This document shows positions 55,167 through 64,000 of a stretch of DNA of 64,000 nt, one piece after another. Made by a program: the position numbers and the translations under genes. Source of the stretch: Bagarius yarrelli (taxonomy: Eukaryota; Chordata; Actinopteri; Siluriformes; Sisoridae). Numbering within the stretch: position 1 is the first letter of the stretch; every line of letters starts with the position of its first letter. The stretch spans positions 720,001 to 784,000 of the forward strand of contig VCAZ01000037.1 in NCBI GenBank assembly GCA_005784505.1, given 5' to 3'. Under the pieces are notes generated by a model. The model worked only from the letters and a program-made list of their open reading frames with translations. It searched no databases and was not told the origin of the DNA.

Positions 55167-56935
55167 TTCGATTATTAGAGGCAGAGGCTTTATTGCCGAT
55201 AATTAACACCTCTGTTTTTTCAGGATTCAGCAATAAAAAATTATTTGTCATCCAGTATTTTATATCAGCTATTCAGTTAGTTTTTCAAATTGGTAAGTTT
55301 CGCTGGGTTTCGAAGAAATATATACCTGACTGTCATCAGCATAGCAGTAAAAGCTAACACCATTTTTCCTAATATTATTTCCCAAGGGTAACATGTAATG
55401 TGTAAAAAAGTAACGGTCCTAGAACTGAGCCTTGGGGTACTCCATACATTACTTGCGAGCAATATGATACCTCTTCGTTCACTGCTACAAATTGTTGGCG
55501 GTCAGATCAGTAGGATTTAAACCATGTTAACGCACTTCCACTGATGCCAACAAGGCTTTCTAATCTATTTAAAAGAATGTTGTGGTCAACATGTTGTGGA
55601 CAGTTTCAAATGCAGCACTGATGTCCAATAGCACTAATAGGGGGAGACACACCATTATCAGCTGATAGCCGCAGGTCATTTGTAACTTTAATTAGAGCAG
55701 TCTCAGTACTGTGACAGGATCTAAATCCTGACTGGAAATATTCATAAATATCATTTAAGCTTTACAAAATTTAGTTGTAAAGATACAACCTTTTCTAGTA
55801 TCTTAGACAGAAATGAGAGATTTGAGGACTTACCTCTTTTAAGAGCTTGGACGGAATCGGGTCTAACATACATGTTGTTGGTTTAGATGATTTAATAAGT
55901 TTATAAAGTTCTTCCTCTCCTATAGTAAACAAATGAATGGAATTGTTCCGCGGGGGATCTCTATAGCGCACTATGCGATGCTGGCGTGTTTGCTGCATGT
56001 TCACAATTTTATCTCTAATAGTATCAATCTTAGAATTAAAGTAATTCATAAATTCATCACTGCTGTGCTGATGGGAAATGTCAACACCTGTTGATGCTTT
56101 GTTATTAGTTAATTTAGCCACTATATTGAATAAAATTGTTTGTTCTCTTCTGCAAGAGATGAAAAGTAATCAGATCCAGCAGTTTTTAATGCATTTCTGT
56201 AGGACAGATTACTATCCCGCCATGCAATACGAAATACCTCTAGTTAAGTTTTCTCCAGCTGTGCTCCACTTTTCGGGCTGCTCTCTTTAAGACGAGTGTG
56301 TGCTCATTATACCACGGTGCAAAAAACTATTTTCCTTCATCTTTTTTAAGCGTAAGAGAGCAACTGAATTTAAAGTACTGGAAAAGTTCTTTAGAACAGA
56401 CACAGTCTCTATAGTGTGATATTTTCTGAGAGTCTCTATGTGCTGTGAATTAAAACTGAATTCTGTGAGGGCTGTGAGGTAAGATGGCAAGCAGTCGGAC
56501 GGTTTAGGAGCCAGACTATCTGCTTCCTGACTGGGGCTCCAGTTAGTCAAGTGCCAAAATTTCTAGAAAAAAGAGCAGCACCACCCCAGGAGGGATGAAA
56601 TACCATCTCTTTTAGTCAGGTCAGGTCTGCCCCAAAAACACCTCCAATTGTCTAAGAAAACTCTATGTTATTTTGCGGGCACTATTTAGACATCCAGCTA
56701 TTAAGTGATGACAGTCCCTCTATGCATCTCGTCACCACGGTAAGCAGAGAGAGGACCAGAGATTACTGTGTCTGACATCGTACTTGCGAATTCACACAAA
56801 CCTCTTTAACATTATTTTAGTGATCTCCGACTGGGCAAAGTCGAACATCATTAGCCCCGGCATTAATAACAATCTTAGTAAATTTACGCTTAGCATAGGT
56901 GCAAGGAATCCGTCTCCCAATCGCCAGGGGGTGCC
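55167..56935 (-). mobile_element. L2-like LINE (family II), 5' part
   Basis: Continuation of the 52946-53746 element. The catalytic YADDSQVY is at 55343-55332 region and a MLYPLGN-like turn near 55390. The frame 56121-55795 covers the pre-RT region (NSKIDTIRDKIV, EEELYKLIKSSKPTTCMLDP). Upstream, to about 56935, is endonuclease-linker sequence with many stops. Confidence 0.8.
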
Positions 56936-57386
56936 CTCGTCTGACTACTGACTCTATGGTTGTACTTCCGGGTTCACTTCCTGTTTGGTTCGCTATTTAA
57001 ACTAGCACATGTGGCTAACTTATTGCAAAGTATTGTTTGCCTAGCAACTTTGACGGCACACCAGAGCGCTGAAGAGGATTCGTTCGTCAGTGTGAGAGTT
57101 TTTTACAAGGCCACCCGCAGGCTTTTTTTTTCACAGAAAGTAAGAAATGCTCTTGTAAAGCTCTCGACTGGGCTTCATCAGCGGTCTGGGATTCTGACTC
57201 GCAGATTTCCACCTTCTTAAGTTACTTTACATCTTAACTGCGTGATGTTTTTGAATACCCCGCAGGAGGATTGGATATTTGTCAGGGTGATTTATCTGCG
57301 GCAGAATATGCTATCTGTTTTTGCACACTAGCCACACAAAGCGGATAAAACGAGGTAGCTCTTAAGTCGAGATTCAAGGATGGACT

Positions 57387-57780
57387 GATAGGGTTATGGG
57401 GAGAGTGGTTTAGGTGGAAACTGATCTGTTCCTGATGAATAGCACCAACTTGCAAAGTAGTAGGAGCAGTTTTGCAGTTGCTGTTGGCCACTGCTGTTGA
57501 AGCGAAGCTGGGAGCGTTGTGTTAGGTTAACCCTGGTTTGCAGGCTGAGCTTATCTGTCGTGACGACACGGGTACTCTTTCCCCAGTACATATCCAGGGC
57601 TGTGCAATTGGACAACCTTATACGTAACAGTCCCCTAGGTACCTAACACAACGCTCCCAGCTTCGCTTCAACAGCAGTGGCCAACAACAACTGCAAACTG
57701 CTCCTACTACTTTGTAAGTTGGTGCTATTCATCAGGAACAGATCAGTTTCCACCTAATCCGCTCTCCCCATAACCCTATC
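57387..57780. repeat. Palindrome, 141-bp arms, inside the gypsy protease
   Basis: 57387-57527 and 57641-57780 are reverse complements with about five differences. The 113-base loop is 57528-57640. Both arms carry the protease segment VGAIHQEQISFHL, once in the sense (right arm) and once in the antisense direction (left arm). Confidence 0.93.
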
Positions 57781-57890
57781 ATTCTGGGGTTCCCCTGGTT
57801 AAAGAAACATAACCCCATTATTTCTTGGAGGAATAAGGACATTATACGTTGGTCCAGTTATTGTCACGACCATTGCTTAGTATCACCAAC
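57641..57890 (+). pseudogene. gypsy protease C-terminal half
   Basis: Reads VGAIHQEQISFHLIRSPHNP, then LGFPWLKKHNPIISW, a typical Ty3/gypsy retropepsin C-terminal region. The catalytic DSGA part is missing. Confidence 0.7.
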
Positions 57891-58159
57891 CCACTAAGTG
57901 ATGCTCAGGAACAGATCCCCAGGGAGTATCACGACCGGAGGTCTTCAGTAAGGTAAAAGCTTCCGAGCTACCTCTGCACCCGCCCAGGGGACTGTGCCAT
58001 AGAGCTACTTTCCAACGCCCAACGCCAGTCCACTCCAAAGCCGCGTCTATCCGTTGTTGCAACCTGAGACCTGTGCCATGGAGTCATACATTGACGAGGC
58101 TCTGGCTTCATTCGACCCTCCACATCTCCCGCAGCGTCTGGGTTTTTCTTTGTCAAGAA

Positions 58160-58790
58160 GAAGGATGACACTCTACGTCCATGCATTGATTACAGAGGGT
58201 TAAACAAAGTCACGGTAAAGTACAGCTATCCACTACTGTTAGTTCTGTTAGCAGCTTCCGAGGCCCGCTCTTTATAAGGAGCAGCTTCGCGAGGCCCGCT
58301 ACTTATTAAGCGTTAAGCTCTTAGGAGTGCGTATAAACCTCATTTGAATCCGAGAGGGAGGAACTAGAGGTTATTACGAGTACCTGGTGATGCCCTTTTA
58401 AGGCCCCTACAGTTAGTTAACGCCCTCCAGTCTTCCAGGCTTATGTGAATGACCTCGTCCGAAACCTCCTTAACGTTTGTGTCATCGTATACATTGACGA
58501 TAACCTGATTTATTTACAAACCTACTCCCAACATGTAACCCAGATTTGTACAGTTCTTTCACGGTTACTGCAGCATCAGCTGTACGTCAAGGCAGAGAAA
58601 TGCGAGTTTCACAAAAGTCAACTTCTGTTCCTGGGGTATCATATCAGCAGCCACAGAGTATCTATGGATAAAGCCAAGGTAGAAGCTGTGACCAAATGGC
58701 CATTACCCACCCACTACAGTTAAGGAGCTACAGAGATTTCTGGGGTTCGCCAATTTCTACAGGGGCGACCATTTTAGAGGCGATCCATTA
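58160..58790 (+). pseudogene. gypsy reverse transcriptase
   Basis: The start of the domain (FFVKKKDD-, CIDYRGLNKVTVKY-like) is split over frames at 58140-58240. The frame 58445-58723 has VYIDDNLIYLQTYSQHV, with the catalytic YxDD intact as YIDD, then LYVKAEKCEFHKSQLLFLGY. Frameshifts flank this frame, and ELQRFLGFANFYR follows in another. Confidence 0.85.
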
Positions 58791-58928
58791 TAGCCAAACT
58801 GCAGCTCCTATCACCTCACTTCAAGGGGCAAAACTAAACTAAAAACTAAAGGGCAAGCCGTCCAAGCTACAGTGGACCCCAGGTGCTGTCCTCTCCCAGC
58901 GTCATGGCACGCCACCTAAGCTTCTTCC

Positions 58929-59372
58929 GTGCGCTTTCTTTTCATGGAAGCTAGTGCCGCCGAGTGTAACTATGATGTCGGCAACAAGGGGCTGCTTGCT
59001 ATTAAGGAAGCCCTGACGGAGTGGAGACATTGGCTGGAGGGGAGCACACATCCGTTTCTGGTAATTACAGACCATAAAAACTTGGAGTATTTAAAGTCAG
59101 CCAAGCATCTTAATTCTAGGCAGGCCAGGTGGGCACTATACTTTACCAGGTTTCGCTTTACCGTAACTTACCAGCCTGGTTCCAAGAACACTAAAGCGCT
59201 TTCCAGGATTCACAATCCTCCCATGCAACAGGCCTCCACTGAACACATTATTCCCCCGCAACACATCCTGGGGGCCATCCGCTGGAATCTAGAGGAAGCT
59301 CCACCGGATGACCCTCCACCGGTGGTGTGCCCCATAGGTAAGACGTATATACCTTGCTTTTTATGTGGCTGA
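58929..59372 (+). pseudogene. gypsy RNase H domain
   Basis: Shows AECNYDVGNKGLLAIKEALT, then EWRHWLEGSTHPFLVITDHK (catalytic Asp in TDHKNLEYL), and YQPGSKNTKALSR, where the family has NTKADALSR. The last motif therefore lacks two residues including a conserved Asp. Confidence 0.85.
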
Positions 59373-59960
59373 GTTATTGCATGGATGCATACTTCATTAA
59401 GTACTGGCCATCCAGGAGTCAAGCATACACAAGAACTGTTGAGCAATACGTACTGGTGGTACAGACCTTTGTGCGTGCCTGTACGACGTGCGCCCAGGCT
59501 AAGCCCCCACGTCATCTTCCTGAGGGATTGTTAGAACCCCTACCTATCCCGCACAGACCATAATCACAATTGATTTCATCACAGATCTGACTCCTTCTCA
59601 TGGTAATACCACCATTCTGAGCATAATTGACCGTTTCTCCAAGGCCTGTCGTCTGGTACTGCTCAAGGGTTTACCCACAGCCATGGAGACCGTTTAGCAA
59701 CATTTCAATGTGCCGGCAGTGGATGACTGGTTCAAGCGCAGTGGCGTCGATTTGGGAACGCGTTTATGCCTGTTTGCAATGTGCCATAGACAACACAGCG
59801 TCTCCAAGCCAACCGACGTCGGCGGCCTCATCCGGACCATTAGCCTGGGCAGCTGGTATGGCTCTCCCCAAGGGACCTCCGTCTTTAATTTACCCAGTAA
59901 TAAAACTGGGTCCAAGGTACGTGGGCCCCTTCAAGACAGATTAACCGAGTCACGCAACGC
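59373..59960 (+). pseudogene. gypsy integrase, pieces
   Basis: The zinc-binding part (HPGVKHTQELL, CTTCAQAK) and the start of the core (ITIDFITDLTPSHGNTTILS, IIDRFSKACRL) are readable in shifting frames. The second half of the DDE core is deleted near 59690. A tail segment with IKLGPRYVGPFK (about 59905-59940) follows. Confidence 0.78.
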
Positions 59961-60123
59961 TTGAAACTGCCTGCTTCTTATCGTATCTCCCCATCTTTCC
60001 AACGTGTCTCTCTACTAAAGCCTTACTATGCCAGTCCCACTAATGATCCTCTCCCGACAGAACCCCCAGCGCCCATTGAGGTGGATGGAGCTTCAGCTTA
60101 CCAGGTCCAGGAGATCCTGGATT

Positions 60124-61050
60124 CATGGAGTGTGAAGAGTGATTGTGAGGGGTGCGTGGGTCCTCCAGAATGCTGTTTAGCTTTGGGAAAGAGAGACTCC
60201 AATGATCTTCTCAGCTGTTCTCACTGTCCTCTGCAGGGTCTTGCGATCCAAAACGGTGTGCAGCTTCCACTAAACTGTTAGCTGTTTTACCTCCTCTCTG
60301 TATGCTGACTCTTCTTTCTTGCTGATGAGACCCACCACGGTCGTGTCATTGGCGAACTTGACGATGTGATTGGAGCTGTGCATTGCTACACAGTCATGAG
60401 TAAGCAGATTGAACAGCACTGGACTCAGCACGCAGCCCTGCTTTCAATCCGAACTGACTGAGGTCTTTTCCGTCAGAGAGTCCAGGATCCAGTTGCAGAT
60501 GGAGGTGTTCAGGCCCAGCAGGCTCAGCTTCTCAATCAGATGCTGAGGGATATATGTGTTTAATGCTGAAGTAAAGTCTATGAACAGCATTCGTACGTAT
60601 GCGTCTTTATTGTCCAGGTGGTGGGGACAATGGAGGGTTGTGGCAATAGCGTCGTCCATGGAACGGTTCAGACGGTACGCAAACTGTAATGGGTCCAGTG
60701 GTGGGGGGCAGCAGGGTCTTAATGTGCCTTATGACGAGCCTTTCGAAGCATTTCAATCACAATGGGTGTGAGTGTGATGGGACGATAGTCATTGAGGCAG
60801 GAGACTGCTGACTTTTTTTCGGCACAGGGATGATGGTAGCAGTTTTGAGGCACGTGGGAACAGGGAAAATGTTGAAGATGTCAGTGAAGACAACTACTAG
60901 TTGTGTTGCACAGTCCCTAAACACTCTGCCAATGATGTTGTCTGGTCAAGCAGACTTCTGTGGGTTAACTTTGCTTAAAGTTCTCCTTACATCAGCCGTG
61001 GTTAGACAGAGGGGTTGTCTTTCTCGCTGCCACGTTTATTGCTAATTTAA
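60124..61050 (-). mobile_element. Rex1-like LINE fragment
   Basis: Same family as 45174-46650. The frame 60659-60444 reads AYVRMLFIDFTSALNTYIPQ and LIEKLSLLGLNTSICNWILD. Below it the palm motif is present but reads FAND instead of FADD (near 60350). No 3' tail is left; the fragment ends at the gypsy junction. Confidence 0.82.
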
Positions 61051-61066
61051 AAAATTTTGGAAGATA

Positions 61067-61236
61067 CCCACTGCTGAGTGAAAAGTTTTTTTTAAATTCT
61101 GTTACTGCTGGTACTTTCTGCTTAAGAAAGTGTGTGGGTATTAGATTCTATATCCACACACCCACTTTCTTAATCGTATAGTACCAGCAGTAACAGAACC
61201 CCTATTGAAAATGTTAAGTCTTTACTCAGCAGTGGG
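61067..61236. mobile_element. Hairpin-forming palindromic element (foldback/MITE-like)
   Basis: CCCACTGCTGAGT (61067-61079) pairs with ACTCAGCAGTGGG (61224-61236). Inner blocks TTCTGTTACTGCTGGTACT and TTAAGAAAGTG pair with their complements around a short centre near 61145. The whole 170 bases can fold back on itself with bulges. Confidence 0.6.
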
Positions 61237-61269
61237 TCTCCTCAAAAAAAACTTTTAAATTGGCAGTTA

Positions 61270-63720
61270 TTAAACAACTGATTCAAGTCAAGTCACCTTT
61301 GTTTATATTGCACTTTTAACAATCAAGATTGTTTCAAAGCAGCTTTGAATAATCACATCAGAAAAGACAATATTAAACACTTCAATAAAACACTCAATTC
61401 AATTGATATCTATAAATTATAAGTCCCTAACTAAGCAAGCCTAAAGGCGACAGCGGCAAGGAACCAAAACTCCATCTGTGACAGAATGAATAAAAAAACT
61501 TTGGAAGAAACCAGGTTCAGTCTGGAAGGTCAGTTCTCCTCTGACCAGATAAACCAGTAGGTTACCCATGCTGCAGTTGTGGTCTTGTCTGGTTGGCCGC
61601 CTAGAAGACAAGATATCACTGAGAAACTGCCTTATTGTCTCCAAGTGCTGGCGGTGACAGTATATTCGGAATAACAAAGAACAGATGTATGTTTGTTCAC
61701 ATGCCATTCGACTTATGATATACAAATTTATTGTGTGTTATTGGAGCTGTTTTTGGTTTAGGTTGACCTGATTATTGCAGCCTAACAATCCTTTAACAGA
61801 TTTAAATAATAAAAAATGTGTGTATTATGTGTAAGCCAGGCTAAAGAGATGTGTCTTTAATCTAGTTTTTAAAACTGACAGTGTGTCTGCCTCCCGAACA
61901 GTGCGGAGTAAATTATTCCAAAGTTTGGACGCTAGATAAGGATCTCCCCCTGCATTTAATTTTGTTATTCTAGGTATTATCAAATTGCCAGAGTTTTGGG
62001 AGCACAGCAGACGTGGAGGATTATAATAGGATAAGAGCTCACTTGGGTGCTAAACAATTCAGGGCTTTATAAGTATTTAACAGGATTTTGAAATCTATTC
62101 GATATTTAATAGGGAACCAGTGCAGTGTTGACAGAACCGGGATAACATGATCATATTTTTTTGATTCTAGTAAGAACTCTAGCTGCTGTGTTTTGGAAGA
62201 GCTGGAGTTTGTTAATTAGGCGTGCAGAACAACCACCCAATTAAGCGTTACAATAATCTAATCTTGAGGTCATGAACGATGAACTAAAGTTTTTGCATTT
62301 GACTTCGAAAGCATGGGTCGTAATTTGAATATCTTTTTTAAGATGATAAAATGAAATGTGGCATTTAAAGGAAAGATTGCTGTCAAAATGCAACACCTAA
62401 GTTTCTAACTAGCGATGAAGGGTTGACAGAGCAGCCAGTGTTAGACAGTAATCTAAATTATTACATGCAGAGGCTCTATAATAATAATACCTCTGTTTTT
62501 TCATGATTTAGCAATAAGAAATTATTTGTCATTCAGTTTTTCAAATTGCTAAGTTTTGCTGGTCTGCAAAGAGATATATAGCTGAATGTCATCAGCATAA
62601 CAGTGAAAGCTTACACCCTAATAATATCTCCCAGGGGTAAGCAGGTAAAGTGTAAAAAGTAACGGCCCTACAACTGAGCCTTGTGGTACCCTATACTTTA
62701 ATTGCAAGCGATAGATGATACCTCTTATATGGTTTTTCGTGTACCTCTTAATTCACTGCTACAAATTGTTGGCAGTCAGAAAAAAGATAATTTAGGATTT
62801 TAAACCATGTTAAACCACTTCCACTGATGCCAACAAAGATTTCTAATCTATTTAAAAGAATTTTGTGGTCGGCAGTGTCAAACGCAGCACTGAGGTTTCA
62901 ATAGCACTTTTAGGGAGAGACAACCATTATCAGCTGATAGCACCAGGACATTTGAAATTCTAATTAGAACAGTCTCAGTACTATGATAGGCTCTAAATCC
63001 TGACTGGAAATCCTTACACATATCATTTTTCTCTAATAGAAAAATGTAACTTGTGATGATGCTACCTTTTCTAGTATCTTAGACAGAAATGGGAGGTTTG
63101 AGATCAGTCTGAATTACAGGAACTAAGTGGTGGCTTTTTTAATTAGCAGCTTAATAACAGTCAGTTTAACTGTTTTGGGGGTCATATCCTAATAACAATG
63201 ATGATTTAATTATATTCAGAAGCAGACCTATGACTTCAAGAATTACCTCTTTTAAGGAGCTTAGAAGGAATAGGGTCTAACATACATGTTGGTTTTAGAT
63301 GATTTAATGAGTTTATAAAGTTCTTTCTCTCCTATAGTAAAAAACAAGTGGAATTGTTGCTCAAGGGATCTATCTGATGCAATACTGCGGCTGTTTGCTG
63401 CATGGCTACAATTTTATCTCTAATAGTACCAAACTTGGAAATAAAGTGGTTCATAAAGTCATCATTGCTGTGCTGTTGGGAAACACTGTTGGTGCTTTAT
63501 ATTTAGTTAATTTAGTCACTGTATTAGTAAATACCTGGGGTTGTGTTCATTCTCTTCTAGGAGAGATAAAAAGTAACCGGATCTAGCCGTTTTTTAACGC
63601 ATTTCTGTCTGCTACTTTTCCACTATGCAATACGAAATACCTTTAGCAAGTATGTGCTTGTTATACCACCGTGCCAAAAACTTCTTTTTCTTAATCTTTC
63701 TATTAAACCCTCATTACCTC
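61270..63720 (-). mobile_element. L2-like LINE (family II), second copy
   Basis: Parallel in order to 52946-56935: 3' tail (about 61310-61350), 3' untranslated region, C-terminal coding (about 62000-62260), catalytic YADD at 62599-62588, and pre-RT sequence to about 63600. Stops in nearly every frame; no long ORF remains. Confidence 0.8.
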
Positions 63721-63734
63721 CAAAAAATCCTAAA

Positions 63735-64000
63735 AAAAAGATAGAAGCACAGCAGCTATGTTCATTTTTACATGACATACACAAACTGTATCAATCAGGA
63801 TTTAGGGCCTCATCAGAGCACAGAGACAGCACTTGTTAGGGTTGTGTCTCTTTGCTTATATTACCTGACCTCAGTGCAGCTTTTGACACCATCGATCATA
63901 ATATTTTTCTTTACATATTAGAAAAGGTAGTAGGAATTGAGAGAACGGCCCTCGCCTGGCTCAGGTCCTATTGACCAACCGCTATCAGTTCGCAGATTTA
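63735..64000 (+). mobile_element. L2-like LINE (family I), start of reverse transcriptase, runs off the window
   Basis: Reads QLCSFLHDIHKLYQSGFRAS, then after a stop DLSAAFDTIDHNI and LEKVVGIERTALAWLRSY, then breaks. Same family as 24808-26910 and 54036-55166. Confidence 0.82.

Larger units (their letters stand above)
56936..60123 (+). mobile_element. Ty3/gypsy LTR retrotransposon, degenerate
   Basis: In order: an LTR/leader-like stretch (56936-57240, with a TATA-like TATTTAAAC near 56994), an inverted-duplicated protease segment, protease, reverse transcriptase, RNase H, integrase pieces and a chromo-like C-terminus (KLPASYRISPSFQRVSLLKP at about 59963). Gag is essentially absent and there is no 3' LTR: a Rex1 fragment starts at 60124. 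Confidence 0.82.

Overview
The window is vertebrate nuclear DNA, almost certainly from a teleost fish. It is AT-rich and intron-bearing, with spliced GT-AG exons and abundant microsatellites. It carries a typical fish repeat set: RTE, Rex1/Babar and L2-like LINEs, HE1-type SINEs, Tc1 and hAT elements, DIRS, Ty3/gypsy and a class-I-like endogenous retrovirus. Nothing identifies the species. There are no operons, CRISPR arrays or other prokaryotic features.

Only one intact host gene is visible: pdcd6 (ALG-2, a penta-EF-hand calcium sensor), on the minus strand between about 9.4 and 21.4 kb. Six coding exons (21346-21264, 19872-19811, 15019-14975, 12120-11962, 10252-10143, 10059-9961) join in phase to a 185-residue protein. 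A promoter-like segment with CCAAT, CRE-like and GC-box motifs lies above exon 1. A second host-derived locus at 29.66-30.46 kb is a broken, intronless copy of znf330 (NOA36), followed directly by the 3' tail of an L2-like LINE.

Layout. 0-3.3 kb: a minus-strand RTE LINE split by a non-autonomous LTR element that carries 27-bp and 33-bp coding-like minisatellites. 3.3-9 kb: tRNA-derived SINEs, a hAT MITE with target duplication, a Rex1 tail, and a long inverted repeat enclosing a crippled Tc1 transposon. 9.4-21.6 kb: pdcd6, with an antisense RTE fragment, hAT fragments and simple repeats in its introns. 22-24.4 kb: a MITE with about 42-bp terminal inverted repeats and a SINE. 24.8-26.9 kb: L2-like LINE. 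27.5-28.3 kb: candidate solo LTR. 28.4-36.7 kb: two internally deleted RTE copies, the znf330 retrocopy, a Rex1 fragment, a hAT MITE and a DIRS tyrosine-recombinase remnant. 37.6-64 kb: almost continuous, nested retroelements. These are L2-like LINEs, an endogenous retrovirus (ERV-A, plus strand, 40.2-50.25 kb) carrying a Rex1 insertion and an unassigned ORF after env, a headless second copy in opposite orientation (ERV-B, 50.26-52.95 kb), a Ty3/gypsy element containing a near-perfect 141-bp-arm palindrome, a Rex1 fragment, a hairpin element and further L2-like LINEs.

All element ORFs inspected are broken by stops, frameshifts or deletions, so none looks autonomously active. The sharpest contrast in the window is between the repeat-poor pdcd6 interval and the nested, mixed-orientation retroelement block from about 38 kb to the right edge. 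All calls are read by eye from sequence and family knowledge; no alignment or database search was run.
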